Assembly: GCA_934096705.1 (NCBI GenBank)
Contig: CAKOMR010000005.1
Coordinates: forward strand, 27,301 to 91,300
Length of the DNA stretch: 64,000 nt
Direction: 5' to 3'
Source of the DNA: an uncultured Bacilli bacterium
Lineage (GTDB): Bacteria > Bacillota_I > Bacilli_A > RF39 > UBA660
Each line of letters opens with the position of its first letter. Position 1 is the first letter of the stretch. Below, one piece after another: positions 52,086 through 60,674 of the stretch. The translations under genes and the position numbers were made by a program. The notes below the pieces were generated by a model, which made no database searches, was not told the origin of the DNA, and worked only from the letters and a program-made list of their open reading frames with translations.

Positions 52086-52802
52086 ATGAGAAAAATGATA
52101 ATTTTTAGTTATGATGGTTCTAAATTTTTTGGCTTGCAAAGACAAAATAATGTAAGAAGTGTTCAAAAGACTATTGAAGATGCTCTTTCTAAAATATATG
52201 GTGATGAAATAGCCATAAAAGCTTCGGGTAGAACTGATGCAGGTGTTCACGCAAATAATCAAGTAGCTCATTTTGATGTTAAAAGTGATACAAATAATCT
52301 AAAAGATAGATTAAATAAAATTTTAAATCCGGATATAATTGTTAAAAAAATTAAAAATGTAAATGATAACTTTCATGCAAGGCTTTCTGCACAAAAAAAG
52401 GAGTATATTTATAAGATTAATTTGGGTTCATTTAAAAGCTGTCTTAATTTTTATTACTATCAACCAAGACAAAAACTAGATTTAAATTTAATGAAGGAAG
52501 CCTCTAAAGTATTTTTAGGAACCCACGATTTTCATAATTTTATTTCGGGAGATAATGATAAAACAATAACAACAATTTATTCAATAACATTTAGGAAAAA
52601 ACTTGATGATAAAGTTGAAATTAGCTTTATTGGAACTGGATTTTATAGATATATGGTACGTAATTTAATGGGAGCATTAATTGAGGTTGGTAAGTATAAC
52701 ACTGGTAGTGAGCAGTTAAAAAAAATGCTTGATACAATTGATAAAAAAACACTTCCAACAGCGCCCGCAGAAGGATTATATTTAAATAAAGTTTGGTATT
52801 AG
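52086..52802 (+). CDS. truA: tRNA pseudouridine(38-40) synthase TruA
   Basis: TruA makes pseudouridines in the anticodon arm of tRNAs. Catalytic Asp51 in ASGRTDAGVHANNQVAHFD, plus IISFYDG-like opening IIFSYDGSKFFGLQRQ and FIGTGFYRYMVRNLMGALIEVG. Length 238 residues. I chose the ATG at 52086; a GTG at 52077 would overlap whiA. It precedes rplM as in Bacillus (truA-rplM-rpsI). Confidence 0.95.
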   Translation: MRKMIIFSYDGSKFFGLQRQNNVRSVQKTIEDALSKIYGDEIAIKASGRTDAGVHANNQVAHFDVKSDTNNLKDRLNKILNPDIIVKKIKNVNDNFHARLSAQKKEYIYKINLGSFKSCLNFYYYQPRQKLDLNLMKEASKVFLGTHDFHNFISGDNDKTITTIYSITFRKKLDDKVEISFIGTGFYRYMVRNLMGALIEVGKYNTGSEQLKKMLDTIDKKTLPTAPAEGLYLNKVWY

Positions 52803-52828
52803 TTTTTTTACTAAAGTGCCTATTTTTC

Positions 52829-52857
52829 TTGACTTTTTTGATATTTTTTCATATAAT
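52829..52857 (+). promoter_or_regulatory. Promoter of rplM-rpsI
   Basis: TTGACT (52829-52834), 17-bp spacer, TATAAT (52852-52857). This is among the closest matches to SigA consensus in the window. Confidence 0.8.
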
Positions 52858-52863
52858 CATAAT

Positions 52864-52933
52864 CGGTACATTTGTTTATGAAGTTGTTTTGATTTTGGGA
52901 AGATTAAAACAGTGGAATAATGAAGGGAAAATA
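52864..52933 (+). promoter_or_regulatory. 5' leader of rplM (candidate L13 autoregulatory leader)
   Basis: A roughly 70-nt untranslated leader lies between the promoter and the rplM Shine-Dalgarno. TTGTTTTGATTTT and AGATTAAAACAG in it can pair. L13 leaders are described in Bacilli at this position. Assigned by position and foldability only. Confidence 0.35.
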
Positions 52934-52935
52934 TT

Positions 52936-53364
52936 ATGAAATCATTTTTACAAACAAAAGAAAATATTGAAAGAAAATGGTATGTTATTGATGCTGAAGG
53001 TAAGAATTTAGGTAGAGTTGCTACTAAGGCTGCTCACATTCTTAGAGGTAAACATAAAGTAACATACACACCATATGTTGATTGTGGAGATTATGTTATC
53101 ATTATTAATGCTAACAAAGTTAATTTAACAGGAAATAAATTAACAGACAAAAAATATTATAACCATTCAGGTTATCCAGGAGGATTAAGAGAAAGAACTG
53201 CTAAAGTTATGATTGAAAATTATCCTGAAGAAATGATGGAAAGAGCTGTTAAAGGCATGCTTCCTCATAATAGACTTGGTCGTAAAATGGGTAAAAAGTT
53301 ATTTGTGTATGCTGATGCAGATCACAAACATGCTGCTCAAAAACCAATCGAAATGGAAATATAA
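52936..53364 (+). CDS. rplM: 50S ribosomal protein L13
   Basis: L13 binds early in 50S assembly. KWYVIDAEGKNLGRVATKAAHILRGKHKVTYTPYVDCGDYVIIINA, YYNHSGYPGGLRERT and GMLPHNRLGRKMGKKLFVYA are diagnostic. Length 142 residues. rpsI follows behind AGGAGG. Confidence 0.98.
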   Translation: MKSFLQTKENIERKWYVIDAEGKNLGRVATKAAHILRGKHKVTYTPYVDCGDYVIIINANKVNLTGNKLTDKKYYNHSGYPGGLRERTAKVMIENYPEEMMERAVKGMLPHNRLGRKMGKKLFVYADADHKHAAQKPIEMEI

Positions 53365-53376
53365 TAGGAGGATATA

Positions 53377-53796
53377 ATGGCAAAAAAACAAACTTGGTCT
53401 GCTACTGGAAGAAGAAAAAGTAGTGTTGCAAAAGTTACTTTAACAGGTGGAACTGGTAATATAACTGTTAATGGTGTTGATGTTCATGACTATATGCCTT
53501 ATGAAACTTTAGTTATGGATTTAACTCAACCATTAGTATTAACTAATAATTTAAATCGTTTTGATATTGATATTAAAGTTAATGGAGGCGGATTTTCAGG
53601 ACAAACTGGTGCAATCCGTTTAGGTATTACTAGAGCATTATTATTATTTGATGCTAATACTGATCAATCTAGTGATGATAGTTATAGACATATTTTAAAA
53701 AATGCTGGATTTATCACAAGAGACCCTCGTGTTAAAGAAAGAAAGAAATATGGTCTTAAAAAAGCTCGTAGAGCACCACAATTTTCTAAACGTTAA
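53377..53796 (+). CDS. rpsI: 30S ribosomal protein S9
   Basis: S9 has the C-terminal tail reaching the P-site tRNA. The opening WSATGRRKSSVAKVTLTGGTGNITVNG and the end RDPRVKERKKYGLKKARRAPQFSKR are conserved. Length 139 residues, slightly longer than Bacillus S9 (130). Confidence 0.98.
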   Translation: MAKKQTWSATGRRKSSVAKVTLTGGTGNITVNGVDVHDYMPYETLVMDLTQPLVLTNNLNRFDIDIKVNGGGFSGQTGAIRLGITRALLLFDANTDQSSDDSYRHILKNAGFITRDPRVKERKKYGLKKARRAPQFSKR

Positions 53797-53810
53797 AAAA
53801 TATTTTCTAA

Positions 53811-53833
53811 CCTCGTTAATTCGAGGCTTTTTT
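53811..53833 (+). terminator. Terminator after rplM-rpsI
   Basis: CCTCG and CGAGG with loop TTAATT, then T6. Compact and GC-rich for this genome. Confidence 0.9.
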
Positions 53834-53893
53834 ATGACTTTTTATTGAAAATATTTGAAATTTATTTTATTATAGATATGGATGTGATAGTAA

Positions 53894-54496
53894 ATGAATA
53901 AGAAAAAATACATTATAGTGGGAATAATAATTTTAGCTTTTGCTTTTATAGTAGTTTATTTTTTATTTTTAAAAAAAGATAATATTATTACAGATAATGT
54001 TAAGTTTTCCAAAGAATATGGTACAGTAACTAGTGACAATGTTTTTGTTTATAAAACTTCAGAAGAGATAATAAATATTTTAAAACATGGAACAGGTGTA
54101 GTTTATTTAGGATTCCCTGAGTGCCCTTGGTGCAAGAAATATGTTACTTATTTAAATGAAATTGCGATTAAAAATGGTGCTGAGAAAATATATTATTTAA
54201 ACATTTTAAATGATAGAAAAAATAATACAGATAATTATAAAGAAATTGTAAATATTTTAAGTGATTATCTTAATTATGATGATGAAGGCAATAAAAGAGT
54301 ATATGTTCCTACCGTTATAGCAGTAAAAGATGGTAAAATAGTTGGCTTTGATGATGAAACGTCTAAAGATACAAAAGGGTATGATTCACCTGACGAATAC
54401 TGGAAAAATGAAGATTTAGATAGTTTAAAAAACAAACTAAGTAAAATGTTTGAAGATACTAGTTTAAATGTTTGTACATCTGATTGTAATAAATAG
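53894..54496 (+). CDS. Membrane-anchored thioredoxin-like protein with CPWC
   Basis: The 200-residue protein has one N-terminal membrane helix (residues 6-26) and an extracytoplasmic thioredoxin-like domain with a redox motif CPWC (Cys77, Cys80) in VVYLGFPECPWCKKY. The cis-Pro region is VYVPTVIAVKDGKIVGF. It ends with two further cysteines (CTSDC). It is probably a secreted thiol oxidoreductase, similar to small bacteriocin-accessory or DsbA-like proteins. The partner is unknown. The N-terminus has no lipoprotein Cys. Confidence 0.75.
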   Translation: MNKKKYIIVGIIILAFAFIVVYFLFLKKDNIITDNVKFSKEYGTVTSDNVFVYKTSEEIINILKHGTGVVYLGFPECPWCKKYVTYLNEIAIKNGAEKIYYLNILNDRKNNTDNYKEIVNILSDYLNYDDEGNKRVYVPTVIAVKDGKIVGFDDETSKDTKGYDSPDEYWKNEDLDSLKNKLSKMFEDTSLNVCTSDCNK

Positions 54497-54517
54497 TGAA
54501 TTATTTCACTTTTTTTA
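54495..54517 (+). terminator. Terminator after the thioredoxin-like gene
   Basis: AGTGAA / TTCACT stem with the loop TTAT, then T7. The stop codon is in the 5' arm. Confidence 0.75.
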
Positions 54518-54529
54518 TAGGAGGTAATT

Positions 54530-56677
54530 GTGGAAATTGACCAAGAATTATTAAATAAACTAAAAAAAGAAGCTAATTATAGTGATGAAGATGTTGTTGA
54601 AGAATACTATGGTATTCAAATTAGAGTATACAAAAACATAGATAAGTATTTAGAAAGAATTCCAAATATATTTGATAAAATAATTTTTGCACAATGGGCA
54701 AATAACTTTGATGAGGTAAATAAGTTATTTCGATTAGTCCAATTGTCTGATAAAGAAAGAGCTAAATTTAACAAACTTTTAACAAATAATTCAGAATTAA
54801 CAGAAACAATTGATGTAAGAATATTATCTTCGAAATATGATTTTTTAAGTGATTCTTTAGATATGGTTGTGGCAAATAGAGATATTCAAGAAAAAATACT
54901 TTCTTTAACAGAGGAAGAATTATACATATTTAAAGCATTATATGAAAGACTTGGTCAAAGTATCTCTTATAAAATTCCACAACTTGCGGCAATAGCTAAT
55001 AAAATGGGCGTAATTACTCCGTATACACATTGGCAAAATCAATACTATAGATATGATGAACTTATTGAGTCATTAATTGTTGATATAAGACATGGCAAAT
55101 CTTTATCACTAGAGCAAATAGATAATTTATTGTATTTATATACGTCAAATATAGCATGGAATGTGAAGTCATCTAAAGATTTAAGTGATTTTACAAAACC
55201 TGATGGTGTATTTTTTCAAACTATTGATTCGGTTATTAATAAGCAAGAAATAAAATCTAATATGGACATTAATGTTATAAAAAGTGCATTTTTACTTAAA
55301 GCATTTGGAATTGATTTAATAAGTGCTAAATCTATTTGTAGTAGATACGATTTGAGTAGTCTTAAGCAAACTTCTGAAAATGAAGATTTATTTGAGATGT
55401 ATAATGCTATTATGGAAATAATTAATGAAAAAGATGTTAATATTTTGTTAGAAGCATATAAAGAATTTTCTCAAGGCATGAGTCCTAAACCAAATTTTAT
55501 GAGACTTTCTATTTTTGAAAATTTCTTAAGAAGAGAGTTTGCTTTAGCACTTAATGATTCAGTATATAAATGTAATGGAAAACCAAAGATTATTGATGGT
55601 GTAAAAATTTATGATGCTGGTACAGATTTTAAAATGATAGTAACTGCCATAGGTGCTTATCAGTCAAATTTTGAAAATCAAGAAAATTATAAAGAATATT
55701 GGAATAGCCCTACAATAAGATCTCATGGTAATTGTTGCAGTTTAATTGGAAATGACAATCTTTCTATGGCTAATGTAAAAAATGTTATATTTGGCTTTTC
55801 AACAATGGATGAAAATATGCTCTTATTAAGTTCAACAAAAGATATAAATTCAACTCCATTAAGTAAAAGATTTAACATCGTTGAGGAAGAATATAATGGA
55901 AATAATAGAAATATTCATGGACAAAGTTTGAATGCTATTGGAAGAGTTGGCTATGGTATAGAGTTTACTAGTCCTCAAATAATGTTAGATAATACAAGGG
56001 GAGATTATAACGAACTTGTTTATGAAAGAAGAGACTTATCTAGTAATCCTTTATTTTATAAAAAAAATCCCGATTATATAGTTTATATTGAAGAGTATGA
56101 AGATATAGATACTTACATTGAAAAATATAAAGATAATCCACCGATGCTAGATTATTTAATGCAACAAAAAGAAATCCAAAAGCATTTTTTAAAAGAGTCA
56201 ATTAAAGCTGCAAAAGATTTTAATATACCAATAGTAAGAATTAATCGTGAAAAATGCGCAAAAAATGCTATTAGTCGTATAAATGCATTAGTGTATGAGT
56301 TTACTTTAACATATAATCCAAAATTAATTTCAGAAATTATTTGCGAGTTTGAAAATAATAGAGTTGGTAATCATGAAAAACATAGAGTTATTAGAGATAC
56401 TTATTTTTCTTCAGCAATAATGACGGAAATACTTAGTCAAATCGAGCATGTGATATTAACTATTACTGATGAAGCCTTAAAAGAAAAACTTCTGAATACA
56501 CTTTATAATAGTATTTTAAAAGAAAAATACAAGTATACTATTAATGAAGACTATAGACATAATGGTCAGGTAAGTAGCATTTCATTTGACTATGCTTTAA
56601 GAAGAATAGAAAAATTAGCAAATGGAAAATTAGTTATGGAAAGTTCATCACAGATTTCATTACCAATAAGGAGATAA
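54530..56677 (+). CDS. Large protein of unknown function (715 residues)
   Basis: I cannot assign this gene to a family. It starts at GTG behind ATAGGAGG. No membrane segment or signal peptide is visible. The N-terminal ~330 residues are helix-rich. A more ordered C-terminal half (about 350-640) has SHGNCCSLIGND (His399, Cys402, Cys403), VIFGFSTMDENMLLLSS, GIEFTSPQIMLDNTRGDYNELVYERR and PDYIVYIEE. These look like a catalytic or nucleotide-related core with conserved-type Cys, His, Asp, Arg and Asn, but no known motif. It is followed at once by a 31-residue basic ORF. Confidence 0.75.
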   Translation: MEIDQELLNKLKKEANYSDEDVVEEYYGIQIRVYKNIDKYLERIPNIFDKIIFAQWANNFDEVNKLFRLVQLSDKERAKFNKLLTNNSELTETIDVRILSSKYDFLSDSLDMVVANRDIQEKILSLTEEELYIFKALYERLGQSISYKIPQLAAIANKMGVITPYTHWQNQYYRYDELIESLIVDIRHGKSLSLEQIDNLLYLYTSNIAWNVKSSKDLSDFTKPDGVFFQTIDSVINKQEIKSNMDINVIKSAFLLKAFGIDLISAKSICSRYDLSSLKQTSENEDLFEMYNAIMEIINEKDVNILLEAYKEFSQGMSPKPNFMRLSIFENFLRREFALALNDSVYKCNGKPKIIDGVKIYDAGTDFKMIVTAIGAYQSNFENQENYKEYWNSPTIRSHGNCCSLIGNDNLSMANVKNVIFGFSTMDENMLLLSSTKDINSTPLSKRFNIVEEEYNGNNRNIHGQSLNAIGRVGYGIEFTSPQIMLDNTRGDYNELVYERRDLSSNPLFYKKNPDYIVYIEEYEDIDTYIEKYKDNPPMLDYLMQQKEIQKHFLKESIKAAKDFNIPIVRINREKCAKNAISRINALVYEFTLTYNPKLISEIICEFENNRVGNHEKHRVIRDTYFSSAIMTEILSQIEHVILTITDEALKEKLLNTLYNSILKEKYKYTINEDYRHNGQVSSISFDYALRRIEKLANGKLVMESSSQISLPIRR

Positions 56678-56678
56678 A

Positions 56679-56774
56679 ATGTTAACAAAAAATGAAAAAA
56701 GTATTAAAGAAGAGAATTATAAAATTAGTAAATGTATTAGAAAAATTTTTAAAAAAATTAAAAGTAACAAATAA
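56679..56774 (+). CDS. Possible small basic protein (31 residues)
   Basis: An ATG lies 5 bases after AAGGAG and overlaps the end region of the 715-residue gene. The encoded peptide is very basic (MLTKNEKSIKEENYKISKC then IRKIFKKIKSNK) and probably helical. No family is recognised. The strong ribosome binding site and tight spacing favour translation, but coding content cannot be tested by eye at this length. Confidence 0.45.
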   Translation: MLTKNEKSIKEENYKISKCIRKIFKKIKSNK

Positions 56775-56811
56775 TTATGAATAATTAATGTTTTAAATTG
56801 AAAATGTTAAA

Positions 56812-56817
56812 TATAAT
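56812..56817 (+). promoter_or_regulatory. -10-like TATAAT directly before the cwlD start
   Basis: A perfect TATAAT ends 5 bases before the cwlD ATG; a -35-like TGTTTT lies 17 bp upstream (56789-56794). No Shine-Dalgarno is present between. If used, transcription would start at or one base from the ATG and the mRNA would be leaderless. Confidence 0.4.
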
Positions 56818-56822
56818 TTAGT

Positions 56823-57473
56823 ATGAAAAAATATCATTATTATATTATTTTAGCATTTTCTTTTTTTACAATTTTTATTTGCTCGGTTAACAGTAAAGAT
56901 GAATTATATCTAATTGGCAAAAGTATAGTTATTGATCCAGGACATGGTAATGTAGACCCGGGAACAATCTATAAAAATATTTATGAAAAAGATATAAATT
57001 TAAAAATAAGTTTATATTTAAAAGATGAACTTGAAAAAATGGGTGCTAGTGTACAATTAACACGGAGTGGAGATTATGATTTATCTAGTCCTAATGCAGT
57101 TTATAGAAAAAAAAGTGATTTTGATAATCGAATAAATTTTATTAACAATAGCAATGCTGATATTTATGTTTCGATACATTTAAATTATTTAAATGATACT
57201 AAATATTATGGACCTCAGGTTTTTTATAATGGAAAAAATATTTATTTAGCAAATATTATTCAAAAAGAGTTAAATAATAATTTGAAAACATCAAGAAAAG
57301 TAAAACTTATTCCTAAAGAAACTTATATGTATTCAAAACTTAAAATATCTGGTGTATTAATTGAATGTGGTTTTTTATCAAATGAGGAAGAAAGAAATAA
57401 ACTCATATCAACAAGTTATCAACAAAAATTTGCTAAAATTGTAGCAAATAGTATCATAAAATATTTTTCTTAA
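56823..57473 (+). CDS. cwlD: N-acetylmuramoyl-L-alanine amidase CwlD
   Basis: CwlD cleaves stem peptides from muramic acid as the first step of muramic-lactam formation in spore cortex. An N-terminal membrane anchor (residues 6-22) precedes an Amidase_3 domain. Zinc ligands: His41 in IDPGHGNVD, Glu55, His in YVSIHLNY; catalytic Glu in LIECGFLSN. Length 216 residues. It lies downstream of rplM-rpsI, as in B. subtilis. There is no Shine-Dalgarno before the ATG. Confidence 0.9.
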   Translation: MKKYHYYIILAFSFFTIFICSVNSKDELYLIGKSIVIDPGHGNVDPGTIYKNIYEKDINLKISLYLKDELEKMGASVQLTRSGDYDLSSPNAVYRKKSDFDNRINFINNSNADIYVSIHLNYLNDTKYYGPQVFYNGKNIYLANIIQKELNNNLKTSRKVKLIPKETYMYSKLKISGVLIECGFLSNEEERNKLISTSYQQKFAKIVANSIIKYFS

Positions 57474-57535
57474 ATAATGGTGGTAAATAATTATATTTAT
57501 GTTATAATTATTTATATAATAAAAAGGTGATAGCA

Positions 57536-58465
57536 GTGGAGAAAACATTTAAAACTTTAGATGAGCAAATTGATATTTTAAAGGAAAAAGGATTAGTTAT
57601 AAATGATATTGAATATACAAAATCCATTCTTCTTAGAGAAAATTACTTTTTTTTGACCGGTTATCGCTTTTTATTTGTTAAGTCATTATCTGATAGAAGA
57701 TTTAATCAAGGAACTTCTTTCGAAGAACTTTATGCAATGTTTTTATTTGATAGGCAGCTTAGAAATATTTTATTTAAAAATATTTTAGTTTTTGAAAATA
57801 ATTTGAAAAGCATAATGGCATATGTAATGAGTAAAAATCATGGGTACAAAGAAAAAAATTACTTAAATAAAAATAACTTTGTTCATGATAATTCAAGAAA
57901 TAGGCAAATAAATGATCTTATTCATAAAATGAAAAGACAAATAAGTATTAATGGTAAACAACATTCCGCCACAAGTCATTTTATTGATAATTATGGTTAT
58001 ATACCTTTATGGGTCGTTGTAAAGGTTTTATCATTTGGTATTGTTGGTGAACTATATACAATACTTCAAAATGAAGATAAAAAGGAAATAGCAGATATTT
58101 TTAAAATTGATATAGATAGTTTCCAAAGCTATTTACCTATACTTGCTAATTATCGTAATTTATGTGCTCATGAAGATATTTGCTATAACAATAAAACTCA
58201 AATTGTTATAGGAAATACAATTTATCATAAATTGTTAAATATTCCTAAAATGGATGGTGAATATATCTATGGAAAAAATGATTTATTTGCATTAATTATT
58301 ATTTTAAAAAGAATACTAAATAAGGATGATTTTAATTTGTTTATTAAAGAAATTGAATACGAATTAGATAGACTTTCTGGCAAACTTCATTCAATTGATG
58401 TTGATAAAGTGTTAGATGCTATGGGATTTCCTATAAATTATAAAGAAATTGAAAGGATGGATTAA
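57536..58465 (+). CDS. Abi_2 family HEPN protein (AbiD/AbiF-like)
   Basis: Abi_2 proteins include lactococcal abortive-infection systems AbiD and AbiF. The 309-residue sequence matches by pattern: KTLDEQIDILKEKGLVI, LLRENYFFLTGYRFLF, MFLFDRQLRNILFKNILVFENNLKS, and the late RNxxxH motif RNLCAH (Arg207, His212), the RNase site of HEPN toxins. I chose the GTG at 57536, 5 bases after AAAGGTGA. No phage or mobile-element gene is adjacent. Anti-phage function is inferred; I see no separate antitoxin gene, but AbiF-type systems can use an RNA. Confidence 0.85.
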   Translation: MEKTFKTLDEQIDILKEKGLVINDIEYTKSILLRENYFFLTGYRFLFVKSLSDRRFNQGTSFEELYAMFLFDRQLRNILFKNILVFENNLKSIMAYVMSKNHGYKEKNYLNKNNFVHDNSRNRQINDLIHKMKRQISINGKQHSATSHFIDNYGYIPLWVVVKVLSFGIVGELYTILQNEDKKEIADIFKIDIDSFQSYLPILANYRNLCAHEDICYNNKTQIVIGNTIYHKLLNIPKMDGEYIYGKNDLFALIIILKRILNKDDFNLFIKEIEYELDRLSGKLHSIDVDKVLDAMGFPINYKEIERMD

Positions 58466-58467
58466 TT

Positions 58468-59565
58468 ATGATTAGAAAAGAAAGTAAAAATAGAAGTATT
58501 ATACTTTGCATAGTTATGTTTTTTATGGGATGTTTAATTATGTATGGAATAATGTATAAATATCCGGCAATAATAAATTCAAGTGTAACAAAACTTGAGA
58601 AAAATGTTACGATAACTGATACAGGAATTGCCGATGCTGTTGAAAAAGTTTATGATTCAGTTGTTATTGTAGCTACATATCAAAATGGTACAATGATAGC
58701 AAGTGGTACTGGTTTTGTTTATAAAACAGAAAAAGATAACGCTTATATTTTAACAAATAATCATGTTATTGAAAGTGGCGATGAAGTAAATGTTACTTTT
58801 ACGGATGGTAAAGTTAAAAAAACTGAAATAGTGGGTACTGATGCATTATCTGACATAGCAGTTTTAAAAGTAAATAAAAAAGAAATTATTTCTGTAGCAC
58901 AAATTGGTAATAGCGATTCATTAAGAGTTGGTGACACGTCCTTTGCGGTAGGCGCTCCACTTGATAGTGTATATTCTTGGACTGTTACAAGGGGAATTAT
59001 TTCTGGAAAAGATAGAATGGTTGAAGTAAAACTTTCTAATAATGGTGATTATGTAATGAAAGTATTACAAACTGATGCGGCAATAAATTCTGGTAATAGT
59101 GGTGGACCACTTTGTAATGCTAATGGTGAAGTTGTTGGAATTACATCATTAAAGCTTGTCGCAGAATCGGTTGAAGGTATGGGTTTTGCTATTCCAATTG
59201 AAACAGCTATATCTTATGCTGAAAAACTAATAAGTGGTGAAAAAATTACGCAACCTTATTTAGGAATATCTATGGTAAATGTTTCAGATAACTATCCACA
59301 ATTTTATAGTTTAATTAAAGAAAATAATATTACTAAAGGTGTTATTGTAGTTGATGTTGAAAAAGGGTCACCTGCAGCTAAAGCGGGACTTCAAAGCAAA
59401 GATATACTAGTTAAACTAAATGATGATGAAGTAACAAGTGTTGCATATTTAAGATATTATTTGTATAATTATGGTGTAGGTGATAAAGTTACAATTACTT
59501 ATATTAGAGATGGCAAAACTCTTAAGGCAAACGTTACTTTAGGGTCTAATTCAAAAACATATTAG
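58468..59565 (+). CDS. HtrA/DegP-like membrane serine protease
   Basis: HtrA proteases degrade misfolded extracytoplasmic proteins. One N-terminal membrane segment (11-30) is followed by a trypsin-like domain: His99 (NNHVI), Asp129 (SDIAVLKV), Ser211 (GNSGGP). A C-terminal PDZ domain spans about residues 255-360 (YLGISM, GVIVVDVEKGSPAAKAGLQSKDILVKLN). Length 365 residues. It is 2 bases after the Abi_2 gene with its own start region and ends at a terminator. Confidence 0.94.
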   Translation: MIRKESKNRSIILCIVMFFMGCLIMYGIMYKYPAIINSSVTKLEKNVTITDTGIADAVEKVYDSVVIVATYQNGTMIASGTGFVYKTEKDNAYILTNNHVIESGDEVNVTFTDGKVKKTEIVGTDALSDIAVLKVNKKEIISVAQIGNSDSLRVGDTSFAVGAPLDSVYSWTVTRGIISGKDRMVEVKLSNNGDYVMKVLQTDAAINSGNSGGPLCNANGEVVGITSLKLVAESVEGMGFAIPIETAISYAEKLISGEKITQPYLGISMVNVSDNYPQFYSLIKENNITKGVIVVDVEKGSPAAKAGLQSKDILVKLNDDEVTSVAYLRYYLYNYGVGDKVTITYIRDGKTLKANVTLGSNSKTY

Positions 59566-59592
59566 AAACTAGTAATAGTTTCTTTTATTTTA
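59565..59592 (+). terminator. Terminator after the HtrA gene
   Basis: GAAACT / AGTTTC stem with loop AGTAAT, then a T-rich tract. Confidence 0.65.
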
Positions 59593-59604
59593 TAAAGGAG
59601 CAAT

Positions 59605-60237
59605 ATGATAAACATTAATTTTAAAAGATTTACGGCGTATTTGATTGATTTATTGATAGTATCATTACTTGTTACATTAATTAGTCAAATTAAGATTTTA
59701 AATCCTTATAACTCAAAGTATTTAGAAACTAGTGAAAGATTTAAAACATATTATTTAGAAAATATTGAAAATAACGAAAATATTAGTTATAAACAACTTT
59801 TCAACAGGGAATATATTAGTATAATGCATGATTTATCAAAATATTCTATAAGTAACTCGATTATTGAAATTGTTACTATATTAATTTATTATATAGCGTT
59901 TCCACTTATGTTTAATGGTCAGACTATCGGTAAAAAAATATGTAAATTAAAAATATGTAGTAAAAAAGGTAAACTTAAAATTAATAATTTATTAATAAGG
60001 ACTTTACTTTACCCAATTTGGACAAGTATTATATTATATACACCACTTACTAGTATTTTATTAGTAATAGTAGTATTTTTATTTAAAGGTTTTACTTATT
60101 TTTATTTGAATTTAGCTATAACAATTATATTTATGATTTATTGTTATATTGATATAGTATTACTTTATAATAGAGAATCAATTCATGATAAACTTTCTAA
60201 TACAAAAGTTTTAGAAGTAAAAAAAGGAGAAGTATAA
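59605..60237 (+). CDS. RDD family membrane protein
   Basis: The 210-residue protein has three to four membrane spans. The RDD signature is visible: FKRFTAYLIDLLIVSLLVTL (Arg, Asp-like start), then NGQTIGKKICKLKI and the final YNRESIHDKLSNTKVL. RDD proteins are of uncertain function; some act as Na+/H+ antiporters. It overlaps the next gene by one base. Confidence 0.85.
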   Translation: MININFKRFTAYLIDLLIVSLLVTLISQIKILNPYNSKYLETSERFKTYYLENIENNENISYKQLFNREYISIMHDLSKYSISNSIIEIVTILIYYIAFPLMFNGQTIGKKICKLKICSKKGKLKINNLLIRTLLYPIWTSIILYTPLTSILLVIVVFLFKGFTYFYLNLAITIIFMIYCYIDIVLLYNRESIHDKLSNTKVLEVKKGEV

Positions 60238-60674
60238 TGAGTATTGTTTATGAAAAGGCTTTAGAATTTAAACAAAAGTATCCGGGAACTATTGCATGGC
60301 GTTTAAAAAAACATTGTGATGTTGTGGAAAGCTATATTAACCCTGGTGAAGAAGTGTTATATGTTTTTTGTGGGCAAAAGAATGAAGATTGGTATGATTT
60401 ATTTACAACGTGTGTTGTAGTTCTTACTAATAAAAGGCTTTTAATAGGTCAAAAAAGAGTGGTTTTTGGTAGTATCTATACACAAATAACTCCAGATTTA
60501 TATAATGACATGCGAATTTACAAAGGACTTTTATTTGGAAAAATAACAATTGATACGGTTAAAGAGGTTGTAACTATATCAAATTTATCGAAAAGTTCTT
60601 TAGATGATATAGAAACTGAAATATCAGAATTTATGATGAAAGAAAAACAAAAATATAAAGAGCGTAATGTATGA
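60237..60674 (+). CDS. Possible bacterial PH-domain protein
   Basis: A 145-residue soluble protein with no membrane segment. The middle has the short-strand pattern of a bacterial PH-like domain: EEVLYVFCGQKNE, TCVVVLTNKRLLIGQKRVV, and IDTVKEVVTI, with a C-terminal helix. Such domains often sit at the membrane. The assignment is by pattern; the function is unknown. It overlaps the RDD gene by 1 base and the next gene by 4 bases. Confidence 0.55.
   Translation: MSIVYEKALEFKQKYPGTIAWRLKKHCDVVESYINPGEEVLYVFCGQKNEDWYDLFTTCVVVLTNKRLLIGQKRVVFGSIYTQITPDLYNDMRIYKGLLFGKITIDTVKEVVTISNLSKSSLDDIETEISEFMMKEKQKYKERNV

Noticed and set aside
52814..52828. Possible terminator after truA
   Set aside because: TTAG/CTAA with T7 is too weak (4 bp) and overlaps the rplM promoter region; not called.
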